DNA of 39,927 nt from Pelagophyceae sp. CCMP2097 (Eukaryota > Sar > Pelagophyceae). The position numbers were made by a program, and so were the translations under genes. The notes below the pieces were generated by a model. The model worked only from the letters and a program-made list of their open reading frames with translations. It had not been told where the DNA came from and did not search any database. The DNA lies in NCBI GenBank assembly GCA_026770575.1, contig MU657284.1, positions 24,006 through 63,932 of the forward strand, written 5' to 3'. Positions 26,201 to 36,247 of the stretch are shown in pieces (the first letter of the stretch is position 1; every line of letters starts with the position of its first letter).

Positions 26201-29200
26201 ACGCTCTTTGCCGGCAACTCGGTCGACGCGGGGAGCGGCGGCGGCGTCGCCGTGCGGCCGACGGGCGCGGCGCTCGCGCTCGCTCCGCAGCCCGCGACGT
26301 GCGTCGCCGTCCTGCGCATCGTCGTGGATTGGCGCCGCAACGCGCAGCGCTGCGAGGTCGTCGGGGCCATTTTCGGCACGATGCACATCGTCGACGGGAC
26401 CTGCGACCAGTTCATTTCGAACTGCGACTCACTTCGCACGCTCGCCGGCGCTACGCGGTGCGCCGGCTGCACCTGCAAGGCGAACCTGGTCAGCGCGGGC
26501 GAGTCGTACTTCAGCGTTGACCGCGTGGCAGACGCCGATGGCGCACGTTTACCGGAGGAAGCCACGCCGTTGTTCGTCGGCGAGCCCGACGCGGGCGCGG
26601 CCAAGGAGTTTGAGATTTGCCTCGAGGCCGGCGAGTACGAGATCGCCGCGCACGACCGGCGCGGCGCGGCGTGGTTCGGAGGCACGCTGGAGGCGACGGT
26701 CTTGGACTTTGGCCTCAAACCGTTCCACCGCGCGAGCGCCGAATGGTCCCCGTCGGGGTTCGAAACGGGGCCCTTGCGGTTCGGCATCGGGGCCGTTTCA
26801 CCAAAGACCCTGGCGGTGCGCTTCGTCGACAACGAGGCGATGGAGGGCGGCGGCGCAGCCGTGTTCTGGACCGCAGAGGCGCCGGCCGGCCTCGATGCGG
26901 CCGAAACTTACTCGACGGGCAACGCGGCGGGCTACGGGTCGTTTGCGGCGACGCCCGCTGTGCAGCTCCTGATCAACTCGACGCTTACAAAAGCCAATGC
27001 CGTGCCGAGTGCCGCCATGCCGCCGATCGACGTCATCTTGGTCGACGGCTACGGCCATGTCGTGCACGGCGACTCGACGACGGCGGTCAACGCACAGTTT
27101 ATCGACGACGCCCTGGGTGTGGTCCAGGCCTCTGGGCTCGTTGCCGTCTGCGCGCACGGCGTCGCGACGTTTGATGCGATTACGATCACGGGCTTCCCGG
27201 GCGACGCGCACCGCCTCCGCTTCCTGGCGCCGTCTGCTGCGCTGGAGACGGCGCCTATGAACGTCGAGCTGGTGCCCTGCTCCGTGGGCTTCATGGAGCG
27301 CGCCGACGGCGACACCGGCGTGTCCTGCATCCCGTGCTCGTACACGGAGTTCTACGACGGCGGCAGCTGCGTGCCGTGCCCGCGTGGCGCAGCCTGCGAG
27401 CGTCACGAGCCGCTCGACGCCTTGTCGGCGCAGGTCGGGTACCAGCTCTTCACCGTGGAGACGCTGCCGATCAAGCCCGGCTTCTTTCGCTTCTTCGCGA
27501 CCTCTGACAAGATCTACGAGTGCGCCGACATCGATTTCTGCGATGCCGGCCACTGCAGCTGCGCCGGCGCCGGCTACGAGGAGGCTTTCCGCGACCCCGC
27601 GCGGACGCACGGCTCGGGGCTCTGCGCCGCTAACGCCGAGGGGCCGCTCTGCGCGCTCTGCGGCGTGAACTTTTACCCGCGGCCCTTGTCGCTCGGCGAG
27701 GGCGGTGGTTGCACCGAATGCGACGGCAATTCGGTGCTGCCAATCTTCTTTGCAGGAGTATTCGCGGCGCTCATCGGCGCGCTAGCACTCGCCTCGGCGG
27801 CGGCCGTCGCCTGCGCGGGCGTCGTGAAGACGCGCAAGCGGGTCCTCTCGGCCGCTTCCTTCGCGCGGTCGCGCTGGTTCGTCGTCGCCATCGTCCAGGT
27901 CTGGTACTCCGTGAGTACGGTCACGCGTTTCACCGCCATCGAGAATGTGGACTACCCTGAGCCGCTCCAGACGGTCCTCCAGTATCTCGGCTTCTTCGCG
28001 TTCGAGCTCTCGTTCGTCATGCCCTCGTTGCAATGCTTCTATCACATGACCTATTTCGAGCTTTTTCTGGCCTGGTCGCTCTTCCCGCTTGCGTTTGGTG
28101 CCTTTCTCGGCGTCGGCGTCGTCGCCGTCGCCGCGGCGCGCGTGCGCGGCCCGCTGTGGCCGGTCGAGGTCTGGAGGCAATTGACGCAGACCGCCGCGGG
28201 CCGGGCGATGCGGCGCACCGCCACGTCGCTCTTCTGGGTCGTTTTAGTGCTCCTGCACATGAACATTTGCTCCATCATCTTCACGTTTTACTCGTGCTCA
28301 GACACGTTTGCCATCTCGGAGACGGAGCGCGAGCAGTGGCTCGCGTACGACTATGGGGTGCGGTGCGGCAGCGAGGTGTACATGGCCTTTGAGGGCACGG
28401 CGGCGACGCTGCTCGTTTTATACGTCATTGCACCCGCGTTGTTGAAAGACCCGAACCATCGCAGCAACGACTGCGTGCTGACCGAGTCGTGAGAGGCAGC
28501 AGAGGCCCGAGGAACGCCGGATCGAGTCAGGAGAGGCAGCGCCGGACCGAGTCGGGAGAGGCAGCAGAGGCTCGAGGAACGCCGGAGCTTGGGGTGCCTT
28601 TGTCGTCCCGTCACGAGCACGTTAGGTGATGGTCGTCCCCGCGTCGCTGGCGCTCAAGCTCAAGCTGAACCGCCGCGCGGGCCTGCCCGACGGCGCGCTC
28701 GACTTCTTCACGCGGCACGTGCGGCCGGCGGTCTGGTACGCGCCAGAGGAAGGACTTCTTTGGCCGCCGTCGTTGGGACAACGCATGATTGCCAACAATC
28801 ACCGCCATTAGGTACTATGAAATCGCAGCGCTCGAGGTGAGACTACTCATATGTGGTGCGCTCGTCCCCGTCACGAACCGCGGTCTCCGCCTGTCCATCA
28901 TCCTCGTCGTGACGCTCCGCGTCAAAGAAATGGCAAACATTTGAGGGCAGCCGAGGCGACCACGGCCTTTGAGGGGAGCGGGCGATGCGTACCGTCATAA
29001 CGCGCCACGCTAGGTGATCTTTGCCTGGACGATCGTCACGCGCGAAATGCGGCCTTACATCAACAGGGGCCACCAGGCGCTCGTCAACTATTTGCAGATC
29101 TTCGTCCTGACCTGCATCGGTCTGGCGTTCATCATGTACGGTGTGTTCCTCTCCGAGAGAGCGGCCAAGGTCTTCGCCTACGTGGCGTCGGCCATCTCTC

Positions 29201-30975
29201 TCGCCATCACGGTGCGGCTATACAGCGCCTTTAAGAGCGAAGAGGTGAACGAGGTCCTGGAGCTCGTGCGGTCGCGGCGCGCTTTCGACCGCGGAATTTT
29301 TCTCCGGCTCCACGTCGGCATGAACGTGCCCGTCATGGACGGCGCCGTATTCGCGGCGGCGCTCGCCATTCTCGACGACGAATTCCTGGAGACGCCCGCA
29401 ATGGCGGCGCTGGCCGCTGGCGCCGTCGAGGGGACGGGGTGGCATTACCTAAAGACGCAGCTGCTGCCACTGCGGGAAGTTTGGACGCACGCGGTGCCGA
29501 CGCGGACGCTCGCGGCGCACACGCCGCGCCTGCTCGCGAACGCGGCGCTGCTCGCGCGGACGCGGGCGAAATGCATCCCAGCGGGCGGCTTCATCACGCT
29601 GAAGCTGTTCATCATGGGCGTCGACAACGTCCTCGGCCCGCTCGTGGAGGAGCTCCGCGAAGGCGTGGTCGCGGCGACGTTTTCGCGCTTCGCGGCCGCG
29701 AAGGCGCCGCGGTCGACGCTCGACCTCGTCGACTTCGAGGCGGCGCTGAGCGCGATTCTCGAGACCTTCATCCGCGACGCCGCGGACGAGGATGAAGAGC
29801 AGGACCTCAACGGGCCTTTCCGCGACGGGCGGTTGTCGGTGCCGGCGTCCCTCCGCGGCATTGCGCTGGCCGTCCTCCCGTCGAAGAATTTCGCGCCGTC
29901 GAAGAAGCACGACGCCGAGACTGGACTGCGGGGCAACGACGTCCCCGAGGGCGGCGAGGAGCGCACGTCGCGCTTGCAGCTCCTCCGGCTACGGCTGACG
30001 GGGCGGCGCGCGACGCGCGGGAGCCCTTCCGTAGACACGCCGCGGCCGTTCCAGACGCAGGCGACGCCGCTCGCGCCCGGCGAGGCCGGCCGCCGGCACA
30101 AGGACAAGTTCTTCGACCTCGCGATGCACGCTCACGCGGCCAACTTCAAGTGTTGGATGGTCATGGAGGAGGCGGCCACGGCGATCCTGGCCGAGCCCGA
30201 CTGGGGCGAGCGGCTCTCGAAACTCGAAGACTTTTCCGACGGTTCGGACGCGTTGCTGCAGACGCCGCTCCGGGACGCGCACCTCGCGACCTGGGTGGCC
30301 GGGCTCGGCGGCGAGGCCCTGCGCGAGCAGTTCGACGAGGCGGTCCTGCCGCAAGTGCTGCGGTCCGTCGCCCTCGACGCGCACCCGGCCTTTATCGCCG
30401 CGCTCCGGGCCCTCGTGTGCGCGCCCAAAGCTGGAGGCGGCGGTGACGATGATGGGGGCGAAGAGAAGGCGCCGTCAGCGCCGCCCGCGACCTCGCCGGC
30501 ATCCTGGCGGAGAAAGTGCGAGCTCTACAAGTCGGACCCGGGGACAGCCGTGAAGAGCGCGGCGCGCATGAGCGTCAAGGTCGAAGAGTACCGCACCGAT
30601 GACGGACCGGGCTCGCCGGCGGCGAGCGTGTCGTGGCCGTGCGCCGCGCGCATCACGGACCCGCTGCGCGCGACCGTAATCTGCGACGACGCCGAGGCCA
30701 TCGTGCGGGCCTACGCCGCGCTCCGCGGCGACGACGCAGACGGCGCCGCGGCGACCGCGCACCCCTTCCGCGTCACGCGCCTCAAGAACAAGCTCGGGCT
30801 CTGCACCAAGCCGTACAACCTCCACGTCAACTGCGTCTTCGACCGCGGCGCGGGCGTCGCGCTCATCACGACCGAGATCCAAATCGTCGCGCGCACGGTC
30901 AACGACATCTATGGCCCGTCGCACAAGTTCTACACGCTGTCCCGCGCCTCCAACGCCGCCGCGCTCGCGGAGTAG
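23284..30975 (+). CDS. Giant beta-helix / multi-TM receptor with C-terminal RelA/SpoT-like domain
   Basis: Proposed exons 23284-24251, 24337-28474, 28626-28735, 28812-28836 and 29014-30975 give 2,400 residues. A signal peptide is followed by Cys-rich modules (CEAVCRGLQCEE, CDCSGCLLC). Roughly 1,100 residues of right-handed beta-helix repeats follow, rich in GGG-V and N-x-A-x-x-GGA motifs, as in polymorphic-membrane-protein-like ectodomains. An EGF/GCC2-like Cys-rich stalk (CIPC...CVPCPRGAAC) and about eight or nine TM helices come next, starting near residue 1452. The cytosolic tail ends (about 2252-2400) with ITDPLRATVICDD, RVTRLKNKL, YNLHVNCVF, TEIQI and SHKFYTLSR, the pattern of RelA/SpoT-like nucleotidyltransferases. 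Asp2296 and Glu2368 occupy catalytic-type positions. The 25-nt exon (YYEIAALE) restores a TM helix, supporting one gene. The first intron fits best as GC-AG; GT alternatives exist nearby. Confidence 0.72.
28487..28590. repeat. Intronic minisatellite
   Basis: Inside the 28475-28625 intron, units built on CCGAGTCGTGAGAGGCAGC and CGAGGAACGCCGGA recur two to three times with a shortened middle copy. The array explains much of this intron's length. Confidence 0.7.
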
Positions 30976-31658
30976 CACCCCTTGTGTGTGTGTGTATATA
31001 TATATATGTTAACTGACGACATGGCTCGGCAGAGTACGGCGAGGCCGACGGCGCCGCGTATCCCTTTAGAAGTCGGGTCAGCGTGGTGCTTTCTTCGGAA
31101 GATTGCATCGCGGTAGAGCGCGACGGCGGGCCGCCCGACGCAGACCGGCGCAGACGGCCAAGGGGGTGCGCCCCCCGAGTCGGCAACGCCGACTGTCACC
31201 GCTGCGGATTGGAGTCGAACCGAGTACCGTCTTTGCCGTCCCCGCTTTGTTCTATCGGACCGAGCGTGTCGGTCCAAACGTCGGCGCGTTGCTCGGCCAA
31301 GTCGGCGCGGTGCGGAAGTGCATCGACGGACGACTTCTCCGCCTAGACGCAGCTGCTGCCGCTGGCGGCGCGTCGGGCGGCGCCGGGCTGGACGCTCGCG
31401 CGCAGCTCCGCGGCCGTCCTCCTCGAGCCCAGACTGCAGCCCGGCAACGAGCAGTCTTTGGTCGCGAGCCGTAGGACTCCGTGCTCGTACACCATCCGAC
31501 GGACCGCCGAGCGCGACGGCTCGCATCCAAAGGACGAAACCGGAGCGGAGGACACCGAAACGTTGAAAGGGACCGACGTAATGAACGAGTATATGATCCG
31601 AGAGGCCGACGTGCAGCTGACCCGCGGCAGCGCCCCCGTGTCACAGTGAACTCCGTCG
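30976..31658. other. Gene-free spacer with GT/AT microsatellite and tandem hairpins
   Basis: A (GT)n(AT)n tract lies at about 30984-31007, just after the receptor stop codon. Around 31162-31196 two perfect hairpins follow each other: GGGGG-TGCG-CCCCC and AGTCGGC-AAC-GCCGACT. No protein gene or tRNA is supported. The region joins two convergent genes. Confidence 0.5.
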
Positions 31659-32810
31659 TTAGTATGGAATGCGACATGGCGACCTTTGGACCATGGGCGC
31701 CGCGGACGCGGGCCTTTGCTGTGGTCGGCGGTGCTGCGCCGACGGCTCCCATCGGCCAGAGGGGGTTTGCTGGATCATCGGGCCGACGTTTCGTCGGTCT
31801 TCGGCCGCGCCGGGGAGCGCCGCCGTTGGCAGCGGAACGTCCGGGGTCTCGCCTGGTCGCGCCGGGACGTCCCAGGCCCCCGCACCCCACCACGCCGGCG
31901 CCGCTGGGGAGCGGCTGGAGGAGGGCGCGGCGGACTGGGGCCTCCGCGCGCCCATGCGGGAAACCGGCTTCGCCGGATTCGCCGACTGGGGCCTCCTCGG
32001 CGACCGCGGCGCCGCCGGCTCGTCCGTCGCGACGTCGCTCAGGTGGTGTTGGGCGTAGAGGTCGTCGAGCATCGCCTTGCCGCGGTCGTCGGCGACGATG
32101 CACGTCTGCAGCGACCTGTGCCCGCCGCCCGTTTCCGCAAAGGGCGCGTTTGGCGACGTCCCGCGTCCCGCGCACGCCCCGCAGTCGGGATCACCCCCGT
32201 GGAAGGGTACGGACGTGAGTTCGCGCTTTGCGTCGAGGTAGCTCTGGCGCGAGGGCACCGGCGCCGCGGTGATCTTGGCGAGGGCGGTGGCGGCCCTGCA
32301 CGCGGCGGCCTTGAAGCGCGCGTGGACCGTCGTCGCCCTGAGGTAGAGCTCGACGCAGACGCGGCGGTCGCTCATCGCGGCGCCCTCGCGGCGCGCCGCC
32401 TCGGCGGCCGTCGAAACGACGGCCGCGCGCTCGGCGCGGAGCCGGCCGAGCTCTGCGGCCCCGCCCAGCTCGGCGGCGGCGGCGTCGGCGAGCACCCGCT
32501 GGAGCAGCACGTCGCGGCCGCGCAGCGTGCGCGCGTGCGCGGCCGCGGTGCGCTCAAGCGTCGCCTCGAGCGACGCGACGCGGTCCGCGAGGCGCCGGAG
32601 CTCGGCGTCCTTGGCCTGAACCCGGCGCGCGGCGTCGCCGCGCGCCTGCCGCGCCTCGTCGGCGGCCTCGAGCGCGCGCCACCGCGCCGCCTCCGCCCGT
32701 TCGGCCTCGAGCGAATCGCACGCCGACAGCGCCGCCTCGAGGAGGACCAAGTCCGCGCTCGGCGGCAGCACGCTCGAGCAATCGGGCAGCACGATCCGAC
32801 ACTCGTACAT
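31659..32810 (-). CDS. Coiled-coil protein with RPxSA motifs
   Basis: Single-exon gene of 383 residues starting MYECRIVLPDC. Residues about 20-150 are Ala/Glu/Arg/Leu-rich with heptad spacing (DSLEAERAEAARWRALEAADE, AELRRLADRVASLEATLERT), a clear coiled coil. A middle segment has CGACAGRG and HRSLQTCIV. The C-terminal 120 residues are Pro/Ser/Arg-rich with three RP(Q/A)SA motifs (RRPQSANP, RRPQSAAP, QRPASAAP). Such RPxSA motifs recur in ciliary and basal-body coiled-coil proteins, which hints at a flagellar or microtubule role; this is inference only. I recognise no named family. Confidence 0.7.
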   Translation of the reverse strand: MYECRIVLPDCSSVLPPSADLVLLEAALSACDSLEAERAEAARWRALEAADEARQARGDAARRVQAKDAELRRLADRVASLEATLERTAAAHARTLRGRDVLLQRVLADAAAAELGGAAELGRLRAERAAVVSTAAEAARREGAAMSDRRVCVELYLRATTVHARFKAAACRAATALAKITAAPVPSRQSYLDAKRELTSVPFHGGDPDCGACAGRGTSPNAPFAETGGGHRSLQTCIVADDRGKAMLDDLYAQHHLSDVATDEPAAPRSPRRPQSANPAKPVSRMGARRPQSAAPSSSRSPAAPAWWGAGAWDVPARPGETPDVPLPTAALPGAAEDRRNVGPMIQQTPSGRWEPSAQHRRPQQRPASAAPMVQRSPCRIPY

Positions 32811-33568
32811 CGCGCCGCCGGCCTCGGGCCCGGACGCCGCGGCACGAGTGAGCGTTGGAAGCGCAGGCCACGCCCCGGCTGCTTGCCGTCTTGCGGCCCC
32901 GACTCAGGAGCGGACACTCCTCCACTGTCGAATTTGCACAACAGGAATCGCCGAAGATAACTTTTTTTAGCGCGTGCGCTCTTGCCGCTCCCTCCAGTCG
33001 TATTAGTTGGCGCCTCGGAGACCAGCGCGCGAAGAAGAAACGTCTCAAACCGCGAAATTTTAGTAGCCTACTTTGGAGGCAAGGAATTGCCGGCCAATTT
33101 GGACATAACGTTCGGGCATAGTGCCCCTAACGTCTGTCTCAATTGGCCGGGAACTCATTGGCGCCTTCATCGACTTTTGATTTGTGCCCTAAGGTTTAGA
33201 CTTGATTAACTACTAAATTAAGAAGCTTTCGCAGAGAATCGCCAAAATAAGGCAGTTGACGAAAAAGCCAAACAAGCGCGCCTAGGGCGTCTCGCGGGAG
33301 TGGCCGGCGCAGCGCCAGCCGCCTTCACGAGCCAAAAATAGTTAATAGATTTCCGGTGATAATCTAATTCGACAGTGCTCCGACACTGGATTTCGTTTTG
33401 CGATGCCCCGCGCTGTTTGAGGGTTTGATTTAATAGTCAGTAACTTTAAACACTGGAGCGGACGTCGGAACCGCTGCGTGCAATTGCGTGCTCGATTCAA
33501 CGGCTTTTCGATTCAACGGCCGCGGTGTTTGGCGATTCCTTGTCCGCGCCGCCGCGGTCCTCGTCGTC
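32811..33568. promoter_or_regulatory. Divergent promoter spacer, AT-rich in its right half
   Basis: This 758-bp spacer lies between the start codons of the coiled-coil gene (-) and the WDR33 gene (+). From about 33040 to 33460 it is markedly AT-richer (for example TTGATTAACTACTAAATTAAG). No gene, repeat or structured RNA is identified. Confidence 0.4.
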
Positions 33569-35322
33569 ATGATGATGAACGGGGGGCCGCCCGGCGGTTT
33601 CAGGCCGCCCGGCGACCAGCAGCAGCAGACGCGGAAGATGATCGACCCCGGGAGCACGTGCGTTGCTTCGCGGCGCCGCGCGCCTGCGTGGCGCCCCATC
33701 CGAGGCGCGCCGCAGGCTCTTGCACGAGATTTCGACGCGGCATCTCATGTGCGCCCCTGGCGCGCCTCGGCCCGCCTCGCGCGCCGCGACGCGCACGCAG
33801 GCACCGGAAGCGGCTGCGGCCGCCGAACGCCATCCAGCCGCACCGCAGCTTCGTGCAGCGGATGACGACGCCGCGGTGCTGCACGAGCGTGCCCCGTGCG
33901 ACCACCCGCCGCCCGCCGCGCGGCGCGGCGCCGACGCGCGTGCCGACGGGGGTGCCGACGGCGGCACCCTCAGCGAAGCCGTCGCCGCTTCCCAGCGCGG
34001 CGCCGACGCGCGTGGCCAGGCTCGCTCGTCTGCACGCAGCTCTGCCACACGTCGCTCAACAAGGTCCGCTACCCGGTCAACGTCCTGACGTGGGCGCGCG
34101 ACGGCCGGCGCGCTATCACGGCCAACCAGAACGGTGCGCCTACCGCGCCCTCGGACGCGCCGCGGGCCGCCGCCGCGCCCTCGGGCGCGCCGCGGGCCGC
34201 ACGAAGAGCCGCGCAGGTGAATTCACGCTCTGGAACGGCACCGCGTTCAACTTCGAGGGCCTCATCGCCGCGCACAACTCGGCGGTCCGCGCGCTCGCGT
34301 GGTACGCTCTCTGATTCTCGCCACGAGACGTGTTTTTTTCCTCGATTTACCCCGCGCAGGTCGCACTCGGGCAACACCATGCTCTCGGGCGACACCAAGG
34401 GCTGCATCAAGTACTGGGAGTCGACGATGACGCCCGTGAAGGAGCTGCTCTCGACGCACGGCGGGCAGCCGATCCGCGGGTTGAAGTTTTCGCCGTCGGA
34501 CGCCAAGTTCTGTTCCGCGGCCGACGACGGCGTCGTGCGCATCTGGGACTGGGAGCTCTTCAAGGAGGAGCGCGCTTTGAGCGGCCACGGCTGGGACGTA
34601 AAGTCGGTGGACTGGCACCCGCGGTACCAGCTCATCGCGTCGGGGTCCAAGGACAACCAGGTCAAGCTCTGGGACCCGCGCAAGCTGCAGTGCGCCGCGA
34701 CGTTGTACGGCCACAAGCACACGGTGATGAAGGTGGCCTGGAACCGCGCCAACGACAACTGGCTCCTCACCGCGTCGCGGGACCAGACGCTCAAGCTCTA
34801 CGACATCAGAGTCTTGAAGGACGCTATGACCTTTCGCGGCCACAACCGCGAGGTCACCTGCTGCACCTGGCACCCCTTCAACGAGCGCCTCTTCGCCAGC
34901 GGGGCCTACGACGGTGCGACCGGGCGTCGTTCGGAGAGCTTTTGCCTCGCCCGCCGCCTCGTCCGCCGCAGCTGACACCGCCGCGGCCAGGCACGCTGAA
35001 CCACTGGCTCGTGGGCCAGGAGGAGCCGGTGCACACGCACCACGCGCACGACCAGGCGATTTGGGACCTGGAGTGGCACCCCGTGGGCCACGTGCTGGCC
35101 ACAGCGTCCAACGACCACCGCGCAAAGTTCTGGTGCCGGCCGCGGCCCGGCGACGACATGGAAATGCCGGCGGAGCAGCGCGCGCGCGTCGCCCAGCAGC
35201 AGGCCGACCTCGACCAGGCCGCCGACGCGCCGACGGACGCCAACGCCAACGCCAACCTCCAGCGCATGCCCGGTGAATTCCAAATCGTCCCCGCGGCGCC
35301 ACCCAACGCAGGCCTAAACTGA
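33569..35322 (+). CDS. WDR33: WDR33/Pfs2/FY-type WD40 pre-mRNA polyadenylation factor
   Basis: Firm exons are one ending at 34133, then 34217-34301, 34360-34913 and 34991-35322, with introns of 83, 58 and 77 nt. The start ([11 protein letters not shown]...[10 protein letters not shown]) fits the family's RKxxD region. The exons between about 33640 and 34040, covering the poorly conserved NxIQPHRSF part, are unresolved. WD40 landmarks: [138 protein letters not shown]. These match plant FY and human WDR33 closely. In other eukaryotes the protein recognises the AAUAAA signal within CPSF. Its stop codon is only 55 bp from that of the convergent BolA gene. Confidence 0.9.
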
Positions 35323-35377
35323 GTCTGCGCTTTTTTTTTACCGGCAATCGGCCGCAGGGGCGGCGCGCGCGTCGGAG

Positions 35378-36154
35378 CTAGAGCTGCTGCGCCTTGGCCC
35401 ACTTGGTGGGCGAAAACGTCTTGAGATTGAAGGCGTGCACGGCGGCGAGCTCGTCCTTGGCGGCGGCGTTGACGAGGCGGTGCTGCGCCAGCAGCGCCAG
35501 GCCCTCGAACTGCGCGGCGACGACGACGATCTTGAGCTTGGCGCCGCAGCCGTCGCTCTCGTCGACCACCTCGACGTGCGTCGCGCCGAGCGCCGCGCGC
35601 AGCTTCGCCGCGATGGCGTGCTCGCCGGCCGCCGCCGGGGCCGCCGCGTGCGCGTGGCCGTGCGAGTGCGAGCCGTGGCCGTGGTCGTGCGCCGCGTCCT
35701 CCTCCCACCACTTCTTCGCAGCCGGCGGCTCCGGCGCCGCGGGCGCCGCGTGCGCGTGCGCCGCGTGGCCGTGGTCCTCGGTGCACTGACCATGGCCGTG
35801 GCCGTGCGAGTGACCGCCCGCTTCCTTGGGCGGCGCCGCGGGCGCGTGAGCCGAGTGGCCGTGGTCCTCGGTGCACTGGCCGTGGCCGTGGCCGTGCGAG
35901 TGACCACCAGCTTCCTTAGGCGGCGGCGCGGGCGCGTGGGCCGAATGGCCGTGGTCTTCGGTGCAGCGCTCGCCGCCGCCGTGAGAGTGGCCATGGTCGT
36001 GCGCTTCGGTGCCGGCGGCGGCGGCGGCGGCGTCGGCCTCCATCTTCTTCTTGGCGGCCTGCGAGTCGGCCAGCGACGTCGCGGGCTGCTGCTCCGGCAC
36101 CGCCCGCCCCATCGACCGCAGCATGTCTGCCGCCGAGCCCGAGAAAAACGCCAT
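35378..36154 (-). CDS. BOLA2: BolA2-type protein with His-rich repeat region
   Basis: Single exon of 258 residues from ATG 36154; an upstream in-frame GTG was rejected. The BolA domain fills residues 178-258: IAAKLRAALGATHVEVVDES, DGCGAKLKIVVVAAQFEG, QHRLVNAA, VHAFNLKTFSPTKWA. It contains the family-invariant His240 and Cys203 in the variable metal-ligand loop, and resembles BOLA2 most. BolA2 pairs with monothiol glutaredoxins (Grx3/4) around a [2Fe-2S] cluster in cytosolic iron handling. Residues about 50-175 are an extra region of 30-residue repeats (CTEDHGHSAHAP...KEAGG then HSHGHGHGQ) carrying dozens of His and one Cys each, a likely metal-binding array. Divergent from the DUF1917 gene, sharing a 93-bp promoter. 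Confidence 0.88.
   Translation of the reverse strand: MAFFSGSAADMLRSMGRAVPEQQPATSLADSQAAKKKMEADAAAAAAGTEAHDHGHSHGGGERCTEDHGHSAHAPAPPPKEAGGHSHGHGHGQCTEDHGHSAHAPAAPPKEAGGHSHGHGHGQCTEDHGHAAHAHAAPAAPEPPAAKKWWEEDAAHDHGHGSHSHGHAHAAAPAAAGEHAIAAKLRAALGATHVEVVDESDGCGAKLKIVVVAAQFEGLALLAQHRLVNAAAKDELAAVHAFNLKTFSPTKWAKAQQL
35650..35990 (-). repeat. 90-bp in-frame repeats coding His-rich units
   Basis: Two nearly identical 90-bp units plus partial copies on both sides encode the histidine-rich region of the BolA gene. The plus strand shows repeated CCGTGGCCGTGCGAGTG and TGGTCCTCGGTGCAC blocks. Confidence 0.85.
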
Positions 36155-36247
36155 GCTGCTGTTCAAGTTCTTTTCTAGAGTTCTCACTAGCCAGTTTCGG
36201 CGACTCCGTGCCGCGGCTCTTACGGCTCCGGGACCGAGGCTCAGAGG
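36155..36247. promoter_or_regulatory. Compact 93-bp bidirectional promoter
   Basis: Only 93 bp separate the divergent start codons of the BolA and DUF1917 genes, so they probably share a promoter. No TATA box is evident. Confidence 0.5.

Noticed and set aside
28589..28840. Separate small genes between 28493 and 29013
   Set aside because: The conserved-looking pieces (VPASLALKLKLNRRAG and YYEIAALE) splice in phase with both neighbouring long frames, so they are exons of the receptor.
31140..31230. tRNA-like GGTTCGACTCC on the minus strand near 31208-31221
   Set aside because: The T-stem pairs at only three of five positions and no D-arm, anticodon arm or acceptor stem can be drawn.
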